Below, piece after piece: positions 1 through 5,383 of a DNA stretch of 8,239 nt (positions within the stretch are counted from its first letter, which is position 1; each line of letters begins with the position of its first letter). A model generated the notes under the pieces. That model was given only the letters and a program-made list of their open reading frames with translations. It did not search any database and was not told the origin of the DNA. A program made the position numbers and the translations under genes. The stretch is from Desulfobacteraceae bacterium (GTDB taxonomy: Bacteria > Desulfobacterota > Desulfobacteria > Desulfobacterales > Desulfobacteraceae), in contig JAGLLQ010000145.1 of assembly GCA_023140455.1 (NCBI GenBank), positions 1 to 8,239 on the forward strand, read 5' to 3'.

Positions 1-256
1 GATGGGGCTGTTTTTTAGCCCTGAAGGCCGCAACTCCGGCATTCATTGTTTCATCATAGTTTCCTTTGTTAGTTCCCACAACTTTGTACTCTGACTGAGA
101 TGCGTTAAATTCATTAATCATGTTTTTAACAACTTCACCCCTGGCACTTCTCATGGCATGCCACCAGTTAATGGTAATTGGTTCGGCAAAAACTGATGCC
201 GGGAAAGCAATGCATACGGCAACGATTAAAAATACAAACAGTTTTATTCTTTTCAT
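1..256 (-). CDS. ugpB: UgpB, periplasmic sn-glycerol-3-phosphate-binding protein of an ABC importer (N-terminal part only)
   Basis: This gene is cut by the left edge; 85 N-terminal residues are visible of a family that is usually around 430. It would capture G3P or glycerophosphodiesters in the periplasm and hand them to the UgpA/UgpE permeases. Residues 1-24 form a signal peptide (MKRIK, a hydrophobic core, then ASVFA before EPITI). The mature start reads ITINWWHAM, followed by EYKVVGTNKGNYDETMNAG and VAAFRAKKQPH. This corresponds closely to the UgpB segment with YKGNYEQ and AGIAAFR known from E. coli. Two ATGs overlap as ATGAAATG: the first meets TGA after two codons, so the second (at 256) is the start. 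A good ribosome site, AAGGAGAG at 264-271, lies 7 bases upstream. The gene diverges from ugpC. The permease genes ugpA and ugpE presumably follow beyond the left edge. The family call is strong because the matched stretch is characteristic of UgpB rather than of other sugar-binding proteins. Confidence 0.9.
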   Translation of the reverse strand, partial: MKRIKLFVFLIVAVCIAFPASVFAEPITINWWHAMRSARGEVVKNMINEFNASQSEYKVVGTNKGNYDETMNAGVAAFRAKKQPH

Positions 257-282
257 TTCATTTCTCTCCTTACCTAAGTTTA

Positions 283-312
283 TTGATAAAGTATATTTGT
301 TGAGCTTGCCAA
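283..312 (-). promoter_or_regulatory. Alternative weak promoter for ugpB
   Basis: On the minus strand TTGGCA (307-312, 5 of 6) is followed after 18 bp by TATCAA (283-288, 4 of 6). Another -10-like hexamer, TATACT (290-295), has no -35 at normal spacing. Transcription would start near 276, leaving a short leader that still includes the ribosome site. In such AT-rich DNA matches of this quality are common. Confidence 0.22.
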
Positions 313-323
313 TAAAAACAAAA

Positions 324-346
324 TGTTCCTTTTTTATTGTTTTTAT
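324..346 (-). promoter_or_regulatory. Copy A of a 23-bp shared element, candidate operator upstream of ugpB
   Basis: On the minus strand this element begins ATAAAAAC and ends GGAACA. It matches the element at 2476-2498 upstream of glpA at 21 of 23 positions (differences at element positions 9 and 18). Relative to ugpB it has the same orientation as the other copy has to glpA, and it covers the predicted start near 342. Read on the plus strand it looks like two TGTT-led T-rich half-sites 14 bp apart (TGTTCC at 324, TGTTTT at 338). T-rich TGTT-type sites are known for DeoR-family repressors, so GlpR, encoded nearby, is the natural candidate. Binding is inference. Confidence 0.45.
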
Positions 347-348
347 TC

Positions 349-378
349 AGTATTATTAGGATACAACCCAAGAGTCAA
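349..378 (-). promoter_or_regulatory. Candidate sigma-70-type promoter for ugpB
   Basis: Reading the minus strand, a -35 box TTGACT (373-378, 5 of 6 consensus) is followed after 18 bp by AATACT (349-354, 4 of 6). With TAATAC at 350-355 the spacer is 17 bp but the -10 match is poorer. Transcription would start near 342, giving a leader of about 85 bases. It is preferred over 283-312 because it has the best -35 box of the region and puts the shared 23-bp element over the start point. The -10 box is mediocre, so this is tentative. Confidence 0.4.
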
Positions 379-487
379 GATTAAATTTCTTTTTTAAAAA
401 AAAAGATTTGCATAATGATGATTTTTGTTGTTTTATGATCACTAATGAAATGAAAAAAAATTTATAAAGTAAGAATCAGGATATTAA

Positions 488-1585
488 ATGGCTGAGTTAA
501 AATTCGATAATGTTGTCAAAAAGTATGGTAAAATTGAGGTGATTCACGGTATAAACCTTGATATTAAAGATAAGGAATTCCTTGTTCTTGTTGGACCTTC
601 AGGATGTGGCAAATCAACCCTGCTAAGAATGGTCGCAGGATTAGAGGAGATATCCCAAGGTACGATTTCAATAAATGATAAAATCGTCAATGATATTGCA
701 CCAAAAGACCGGGGTCTTGCCATGGTATTCCAGAATTACGCACTTTATCCACATATGAATGTGTTTAATAATATGGCATTTGGACTCACTATTAGCAAAA
801 CGCCCAAAGACGAAATTAAGCAGAGAGTAGAAGAAGTTGGGACTATTCTTGGGCTTGAAGACCTGCTGTTGAGAAAACCCCATGAACTTTCCGGAGGGCA
901 GCGTCAGCGGGTGGCAATGGGTCGGGCCATGGTCAGGAAACCATCTATTTTTCTTTTTGATGAACCTCTGTCAAACCTTGATGCCAAACTTCGCATTCAG
1001 ATGAGAGCAGAAATCAAAATGCTGCACCAGAGGGTTAATTCCAACATTATTTATGTTACCCATGACCAGGTAGAAGCCATGACCCTGGCTGATCGGATTG
1101 TTGTTCTGAGGGATGGATATATTGAACAGGTAGGCACCCCGCTTGAACTTTTCTCAAGCCCCGTAAATACATTTGTAGCAGGATTTATAGGTACTCCGCC
1201 CATGAATCTTGTTGAATGCAGAATAAGCAAACAAAATGGCAATACCTTTGCTAAGTTTGAATCCGGGCTTGAAATGCCGGTTCCGGATAAGGAAGAAATT
1301 AATTTGGTTGATGATCAAAAGGTCGTCCTTGGGCTTCGAGCTGAAGAAATCATACCAGCAAACGCCAACACCTCTCTTCCGAAAAACTGGATTTTTCAGG
1401 GGGATGTCATGGTTGTCGAACCTCTGGGAAATGAAACCCATCTTCATATGGATATTATGGGAGTAAAAATGATGTCCAAAAGTGAAGGAAAGCAGCTTTT
1501 CAAACCAAACGAAAAAATAAAAATAGGTATGAACCTCAAGGAAATGCACTTGTTTGATGCTGAAACCACCCAGGTGATTTACTGA
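488..1585 (+). CDS. ugpC: UgpC, ATP-hydrolysing subunit of the sn-glycerol-3-phosphate ABC importer
   Basis: This is a complete 365-residue MalK/UgpC-type ATPase (E. coli UgpC is 356). It powers the UgpA/UgpE permease from the cytoplasmic face. The motifs are intact and in order: Walker [10 protein letters not shown] (36-44), Q-loop [10 protein letters not shown] (Q82), signature LSGGQRQR (134-141), Walker B IFLFDEP with catalytic E159, D-loop SNLD (162-165) and switch His192 in THDQ. After FIGTPPMNL (about 234-241) comes the C-terminal regulatory TOBE/OB part, ending in [10 protein letters not shown] like the MHLFD/LHLFD end of UgpC and MalK. MalK homologues for maltose look alike, but the divergent ugpB and the glp neighbours make UgpC the better call. 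The N-terminus MAELKF fits the family start; the ribosome site is weak. The gene stands alone on its strand, and its stop abuts the glpR stop with no base between. Confidence 0.9.
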   Translation: MAELKFDNVVKKYGKIEVIHGINLDIKDKEFLVLVGPSGCGKSTLLRMVAGLEEISQGTISINDKIVNDIAPKDRGLAMVFQNYALYPHMNVFNNMAFGLTISKTPKDEIKQRVEEVGTILGLEDLLLRKPHELSGGQRQRVAMGRAMVRKPSIFLFDEPLSNLDAKLRIQMRAEIKMLHQRVNSNIIYVTHDQVEAMTLADRIVVLRDGYIEQVGTPLELFSSPVNTFVAGFIGTPPMNLVECRISKQNGNTFAKFESGLEMPVPDKEEINLVDDQKVVLGLRAEEIIPANANTSLPKNWIFQGDVMVVEPLGNETHLHMDIMGVKMMSKSEGKQLFKPNEKIKIGMNLKEMHLFDAETTQVIY

Positions 1586-2359
1586 TTATTTTGCAATAAT
1601 AACTTCCAGGCCAATCTCTTCCAATTCTTTTTTAAACCCAGGCTTGATTCCTGCATCTGTAACCAAGATATCGATCTTATCTATTGGTGCGGTCACAAAA
1701 TTTGATACTACACCAATCTTACTGCTGTCTGCAACCACAATAACCGGTCCCAGGGTCTGATTAATCATCTTACGCGCCACTGCAGCTTCTTCCTGAATAG
1801 GAGTTGTAAGACCGAATTTAATACTGACTCCGTCAACACCGATAATGGTTTTACTGCCGCATACGTTTTTTAGTGTTGCATGGGTAAAATCACCGATCAA
1901 AGAATTTGACTGCCTTCGGAAGAGTCCCCCTGTCAGGATCACTTCTATTTCAGGGTTCTCAATTTCTATAAGGGCATTTGCGTTACTGGTAATTATACGC
2001 AAATTTTTTCCTGATAAATGTCTTAACACCTGTGTATTGGTGGAACCTGTGTTTATAAGAAGAGTGTCGCCCGGCTCAATAAGCCTGCTCACCGCAATAC
2101 CTATTTTTTCTTTTTGGCTGCGGTGTTTCTGGTTTTTTTCTACATAAAGAGGTTCGCCTTTTACACGGCGGCGTAAAATAGCTCCACCATGTGTTCGTTC
2201 CAGCACTCCTCTTCTTTCCAATACATCAAAATCACGACGAATAGTCAGTTCTGTAACTCCAAACATTTTACTTAACTCGGCAACTTTTAGAATCCCTTTA
2301 TCCTCAATTAATTTTTGAATCCTTGACTGACGATCAATTGGTATTAATGTCCGGGGCAT
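1586..2359 (-). CDS. glpR: GlpR-like DeoR-family transcriptional repressor
   Basis: A 257-residue protein, the usual length for the DeoR family (E. coli GlpR is 252). Residues 10-60 are the winged helix-turn-helix signature: RQSRIQKLI, VAELSKMFGVTELTIRRDFDVLE, then GVLERTHGGA. Residues 78-257 are the DeoRC effector domain, with INTGSTNTQ (102-110) where the family binds the phosphate of its sugar ligand, TGGLFRRQSNSLIG (143-156), GVDGVSIKFG (174-183) and VVADSSKIG (208-216). GlpR repressors respond to G3P; here that is inferred from position between ugpC and glpAB, since DeoR proteins with other ligands look similar. Start: ATG at 2359 with AGAGGT (2367-2372) 7 bases upstream. It diverges from glpA and runs tail to tail into ugpC. 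It has its own well-formed promoter (2396-2424). Confidence 0.85.
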   Translation of the reverse strand: MPRTLIPIDRQSRIQKLIEDKGILKVAELSKMFGVTELTIRRDFDVLERRGVLERTHGGAILRRRVKGEPLYVEKNQKHRSQKEKIGIAVSRLIEPGDTLLINTGSTNTQVLRHLSGKNLRIITSNANALIEIENPEIEVILTGGLFRRQSNSLIGDFTHATLKNVCGSKTIIGVDGVSIKFGLTTPIQEEAAVARKMINQTLGPVIVVADSSKIGVVSNFVTAPIDKIDILVTDAGIKPGFKKELEEIGLEVIIAK

Positions 2360-2395
2360 CTTTTATACCTCTAATTATAATTAAAAAATTAATAT

Positions 2396-2424
2396 TTTAT
2401 AACAGGATTAGGGAGCCATATCAA
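2396..2424 (-). promoter_or_regulatory. Promoter of glpR
   Basis: On the minus strand a -35 box TTGATA (2419-2424, 5 of 6) is followed by exactly 17 bp and then TATAAA (2396-2401, 5 of 6). The -10 is preceded by TGT, making an extended -10 (TGnTATAAA). The start point would be near 2389, leaving a leader of about 30 bases that contains the ribosome site. This is the best promoter in the window. Confidence 0.6.
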
Positions 2425-2451
2425 TTAATCAAAATTAAATTTTAAAAATAA

Positions 2452-2480
2452 TTGTATAAAATTAAAAAAAAAGGTATAAA
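2452..2480 (+). promoter_or_regulatory. Promoter of glpA-glpB
   Basis: TTGTAT (2452-2457, 4 of 6) is followed by a 17-bp spacer and TATAAA (2475-2480, 5 of 6). Transcription would start near 2487, about 38 bases before the GTG start. The shared 23-bp element overlaps the -10 box and the start point, a classical place for a repressor to block initiation. Confidence 0.5.
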
Positions 2481-2498
2481 AACGATAAAAAAAGAACA
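2476..2498 (+). promoter_or_regulatory. Copy B of the 23-bp shared element, candidate operator of glpA
   Basis: The element begins ATAAAAAC, contains CGATAA, and ends AGAACA. It equals the ugpB-side element (324-346, minus strand) at 21 of 23 positions. It overlaps the predicted -10 box and start point of glpA. The CGATAA and GAACA pieces resemble those of enterobacterial GlpR operators (TTCGATAACGAACA-like), but the spacing is longer and it is not a clean palindrome. Role as a GlpR site is inferred. Confidence 0.45.
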
Positions 2499-2513
2499 AA
2501 ATAATTCGAAATT

Positions 2514-2520
2514 AAGGAAA
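2514..2520 (+). promoter_or_regulatory. Ribosome binding site deciding the GTG start of glpA
   Basis: AAGGAAA sits just before the GTG at 2525 (6 bases from the end of AAGGA). No in-frame ATG lies nearby upstream, and the FAD motif begins only eight residues into the protein, so the GTG start is well supported. Confidence 0.7.
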
Positions 2521-2524
2521 CATT

Positions 2525-4087
2525 GTGGAGACAGAAGTATTAATTATAGGAGGCGGTGTTACCGGAACCGGGCTTGCAAGAGATCTTGCTTTCAGGGGGA
2601 TTTTGTCCATTGTGATTGAAAAAGATATGATCAACTCCGGTGCATCCGGCAGGAATCACGGTCTTCTTCACAGTGGAGCCAGGTACGTATCCTCTGATCT
2701 GGTATCAGCCATGGAATGCAAAAAAGAAGGCGATATTTTAAAAAAAATAGCCCCTCACTGTATTGAAGATACAGGAGGGCTTTATGTGGCTACTGTAAAC
2801 GATAAAGAAGATTACATTGCTCTTTTTCCACAACTTTGCAAAAAAGCTCAAATTCCCTGCCAAAAACTGAGTGTAAAAGAAGCGTTAGAGCTTGAACCAG
2901 GTTTATCAAATCAGATTGTGGCAGCTTTCAGGGTGGAGGATGCCTCGGTTGACCCTTTTCATATCAGTCTTGAAAATATGAACCAGGCCATAGAATACGG
3001 GGCACAATATTTTAGTCATTGTAAAATTACTGATCTGATTACAGGCTCTAAAGCCATTCAAAAAGTTGTAGTTAAAGATACGGAAAATAATAAAACGTTT
3101 GAAGTAGAAGCAAAAATTGTTGTAAATGCTTCAGGAGCATGGGCTGGCGAGATAGCAAAGCTTGCCGGATTAAATGTTGATATGGTTTATTCAAAAGGCA
3201 GTCTTTTGATAACCCATAACAGGATCACAAACCATGTGATCAATCGTTTGAGAATTCCTTCTGACGGCGATATTCTGGTCCCGGGAGGTACAGTATCTAT
3301 ATTTGGGACTACTTCTAAAAGGGTAAAGAATCTTGAAAAAATAAAACCATCCATTGAAGAAACTGACTCTTTAATCGCAGAAGCGAAAGTTATGCTGCCC
3401 GAACTTGAGAACACAAGGTATATCAGGGCATATGCCGGTGTACGACCTTTAATCAATGAAAAGGGTTCAGGAAAAAACAATTCAGATGATGATAGATCTG
3501 TTTCAAGGGGGTTTTCACTGATTGATCATAGGGATCATGAAATTGATAATTTTATTACCATTACAGGTGGTAAAATGACGACGTTCAGATTAATGGCTGA
3601 AAAAACAGCAGACCTTGTTGCCAGAAAATTAAAAAACAGAAAAAAATGTCAGACCGCCGTAAAACCGTTACAGTCTAAAGCACCAAGCCAGATGACAGAA
3701 GCTGGAATATCTTTCAAACACTGGACAAACAACAATAATAAAGATGATATTACCATGTGTGAATGCGAAATGATTTCAAAAAATCAATTTAAACATTTAA
3801 TATCTTGGCTTAAAGAAAACAAGAAAACCGCCAATCTCAATGCCCTCCGTGTCCATTCAAGGCTTGGTAAAGGATCTTGCCAGGGGACATTTTGCTGCCA
3901 GCGGGTTACCGGATTCATGTATGACCAGAATTATCTTAAAAAAGATGATGGTATTTACAATATAAAAGATCTGCTCCATGAACGATTTAAAGGGCAGAGG
4001 CCAGTGCTGTGGGATGGACAGCTTTCTCAATCCGAACTGTGTGAAGCAGTGTATTGTGGATTTTACGGGCTTGAGCTTACAAAATAA
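2525..4087 (+). CDS. glpA: GlpA, FAD subunit of anaerobic glycerol-3-phosphate dehydrogenase
   Basis: A 520-residue protein (E. coli GlpA is 542). It oxidises G3P to dihydroxyacetone phosphate on FAD and passes electrons towards the quinone pool at the inner membrane. The dinucleotide-binding motif is at the N-terminus: GGGVTGTGLARD (9-20), then SGRNHGLLHSGARY (41-54), typical of GlpA/GlpD. Further matches to E. coli GlpA are VDPFHIS (142-148), NASGAWAGEIA (201-211), KGSLLI (224-229), DILVPGGTVSIFGTTS (249-264), RAYAGVRPL (301-309), and ITGGKMTTFRLMAE (346-359), which carries the second FAD contact. The C-terminal BFD-like [2Fe-2S] domain keeps its four cysteines: C412 and C414 in MCECE, C452 and C457 in CQGTFC. 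That tail separates GlpA from aerobic GlpD. It starts with GTG, and glpB follows 17 bp after the stop. Confidence 0.93.
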   Translation: METEVLIIGGGVTGTGLARDLAFRGILSIVIEKDMINSGASGRNHGLLHSGARYVSSDLVSAMECKKEGDILKKIAPHCIEDTGGLYVATVNDKEDYIALFPQLCKKAQIPCQKLSVKEALELEPGLSNQIVAAFRVEDASVDPFHISLENMNQAIEYGAQYFSHCKITDLITGSKAIQKVVVKDTENNKTFEVEAKIVVNASGAWAGEIAKLAGLNVDMVYSKGSLLITHNRITNHVINRLRIPSDGDILVPGGTVSIFGTTSKRVKNLEKIKPSIEETDSLIAEAKVMLPELENTRYIRAYAGVRPLINEKGSGKNNSDDDRSVSRGFSLIDHRDHEIDNFITITGGKMTTFRLMAEKTADLVARKLKNRKKCQTAVKPLQSKAPSQMTEAGISFKHWTNNNNKDDITMCECEMISKNQFKHLISWLKENKKTANLNALRVHSRLGKGSCQGTFCCQRVTGFMYDQNYLKKDDGIYNIKDLLHERFKGQRPVLWDGQLSQSELCEAVYCGFYGLELTK

Positions 4088-4104
4088 TAAGGGATGAATT
4101 TATA

Positions 4105-5382
4105 ATGGCCCATAAACATATTGAAACAGATTTACTTATTATCGGCTCAGGTATGGCTGGTATGTCAGCCGCCCTTTTTGCTGCAAATCGGAAAATCAAC
4201 ACTGTTCTTCTAGGTGGAGCCGGTGGCCTTGAATATTCAAGCGGTCTTCTGGATTTGTGGGGGACGTCTTTGACTCAAAAAAGGAAAATTACCAAAAAGC
4301 CCTGGGATATGCTTAAAAAAATTAAAGAACAGATGCCTTCCCATCCTTATTCAAACCTGAACGAAGACACTTTAAGCAAAGCATTTACAGAGCTTACAGC
4401 TTCATTAAAAATCCACGGCCTGACCTATACAGGGTATAATGCCTTAAACTCAATGGTAATGACACCCTTTGGAACATTGAGGCCTACCTATAGATTGCCT
4501 GTTACCATGAAGTCTAACGTTGAAGCATTCAAACAAAAAAAACCATGTCTTATCCTTGATTTTAAAGGTCTGCGAGAATTTTCTGCTGTTTTTTTTAAAG
4601 AAATAATACAAAAGAACTGGCCTGATATTAGAACCCAATGCATCGAGTTCCCAGGCACACAATTGCGCTCTGAAATGTTCACGCCTTTTTTAGCAAGAGA
4701 TTTGGAAACAGCACAAGTACAGGAAAAATTTATAGACCTGATAAAACCAATTTTAAAAGGAGAAACATTTCTTGGGCTTCCAGCCATCTTAGGTGTTCAC
4801 TCTTCAGATAAAATTTTCAGCACTCTGGAAAAAGAATTAAATATTAAGATATTTGAAATCCCCACATCTCCAGTTTCTGTACCGGGAATCAGACTCAAAG
4901 AAACAATGATGGAGGCTCTTGAGGGATCAAGTGTAACCGTGATGCAAAACAAACGGATTACAAAAGTATTAAAAGCATCAAACAATGGATTTGAGTGTTT
5001 ATCAGAATCAAACTTTTTCCCTGCTGTTGTGCATGCAAAGGCTGTACTTCTTGCAACAGGAAGGTTTACTAGCAGGGGACTTTATGCTGATCAAAAAAAG
5101 ATTCATGAAAGCGTGTTTGATCTGCCCGTCAGCCAGCCGGCAACCAGAAACAAATGGCACAAACCTGATTTTTTCAACCTTAACGGGCATAAAGTCAACC
5201 AGTCAGGCATTGAAACCGATAATCTTTTCAGACCTGTTAATGATAAAAAAAGACCAATCTTTAAAAACCTGTTTGCCTCAGGTTCCATACTCGCTCATCA
5301 GGATTGGATGAGAAACAAATGCGGTTCCGGACTATCTATTGGAACAAGCTTTCATGCTATAACAAAATTTTTAAGAAAATAA
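4105..5382 (+). CDS. glpB: GlpB, flavin subunit of anaerobic glycerol-3-phosphate dehydrogenase
   Basis: A 425-residue protein (E. coli GlpB is 419). In the known complex GlpB binds FMN and relays electrons between GlpA and the iron-sulfur/membrane subunit GlpC. Visible are the N-terminal Rossmann motif IIGSGMAGMSAALFA (12-26), FSSG-like YSSGLLDLWG (44-53), HPYS (80-83), TPFGTLRPT (120-128), VSVPGIRL (257-264, matching SVLGIRL of E. coli), LLATGRFTSRGLYAD (315-329), WHKPDFFNLNG (351-361) and the C-terminal flavin motif NLFASGSILA (388-397) with KCGSGLSIGTSFHA (405-418). Spacing to glpA is 17 bp, with AAGGGA (4089-4094) as ribosome site, so the two are one operon. No glpC follows: the next gene is convergent and begins one base after this stop. 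glpC must lie elsewhere or be replaced. Confidence 0.9.
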   Translation: MAHKHIETDLLIIGSGMAGMSAALFAANRKINTVLLGGAGGLEYSSGLLDLWGTSLTQKRKITKKPWDMLKKIKEQMPSHPYSNLNEDTLSKAFTELTASLKIHGLTYTGYNALNSMVMTPFGTLRPTYRLPVTMKSNVEAFKQKKPCLILDFKGLREFSAVFFKEIIQKNWPDIRTQCIEFPGTQLRSEMFTPFLARDLETAQVQEKFIDLIKPILKGETFLGLPAILGVHSSDKIFSTLEKELNIKIFEIPTSPVSVPGIRLKETMMEALEGSSVTVMQNKRITKVLKASNNGFECLSESNFFPAVVHAKAVLLATGRFTSRGLYADQKKIHESVFDLPVSQPATRNKWHKPDFFNLNGHKVNQSGIETDNLFRPVNDKKRPIFKNLFASGSILAHQDWMRNKCGSGLSIGTSFHAITKFLRK

Positions 5383-5383
5383 A

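Larger units (their letters stand above)
257..487. promoter_or_regulatory. Divergent ugpB/ugpC intergenic control region
   Basis: This is 231 bp of very AT-rich DNA between two divergent starts. It holds a candidate ugpB promoter with a good -35 box (349-378), a weaker second one (283-312), and a 23-bp element shared with the glpA upstream region (324-346). It also holds a T6-A9 run flanked by TC and GA (388-406), which is likely to bend DNA. For ugpC no well-spaced promoter stands out: a -10-like TATGAT lies at 434-439 and a -35-like TTGCAT at 408-413, but they are 20 bp apart, longer than the usual 16-18. The ugpC ribosome site is weak (AGGA at 478-481, 6 bases before the ATG). No small gene with a credible ribosome site is seen here. 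Confidence 0.6.
2360..2524. promoter_or_regulatory. Divergent glpR/glpA intergenic control region
   Basis: This is 165 bp of extremely AT-rich DNA with back-to-back promoters for glpR (2396-2424) and glpA (2452-2480), whose -35 boxes are 27 bp apart. It carries a 12-bp perfect palindrome TAATTATAATTA (2372-2383) in the glpR leader, a 13-bp palindrome (2431-2443) midway between the two -35 boxes, the shared 23-bp element (2476-2498), and a TTCGAA hexamer (2505-2510). Palindromes of only A and T arise easily by chance in such sequence. Confidence 0.7.

Noticed and set aside
120..359. 79-codon plus-strand open frame near the left edge
   Set aside because: It lies opposite ugpB, whose signal peptide and UgpB-specific residues are unmistakable, and it runs on into the promoter region without a ribosome site.
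388..406. TC-T6 / A6-GA inverted repeat as a terminator or operator
   Set aside because: It is nearly all A/T with a three-base loop and lies between divergent genes where no transcript needs to end; more likely curved promoter DNA.
1154..1549. 131-codon minus-strand open frame inside ugpC
   Set aside because: It is a shadow of ugpC, which has all ABC-ATPase and TOBE features; the shadow has no recognisable motifs.
1563..1580. Short stem (AAACCAC / GTGATTT, loop CCAG) at the end of ugpC as a terminator
   Set aside because: The stem has a C-A mismatch on the plus strand and only a G-U pair on the minus strand, and no T-run follows in either direction.
2420..2432. ATCAA repeats as an FNR site
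   Set aside because: The two ATCAA units are direct repeats 8 bp apart, not the inverted TTGAT-N4-ATCAA arrangement, and one is simply part of the glpR -35 box.
3187..3480. 97-codon minus-strand open frame inside glpA
   Set aside because: It overlaps conserved GlpA segments (KGSLLI to RAYAGVRPL) and has no ribosome site or family resemblance.
4535..4542. Run of eight A in glpB (and eight T at 4589-4596) as a frameshift or slippage site
   Set aside because: The GlpB frame is intact and family-like on both sides; such runs are expected in AT-rich coding DNA.
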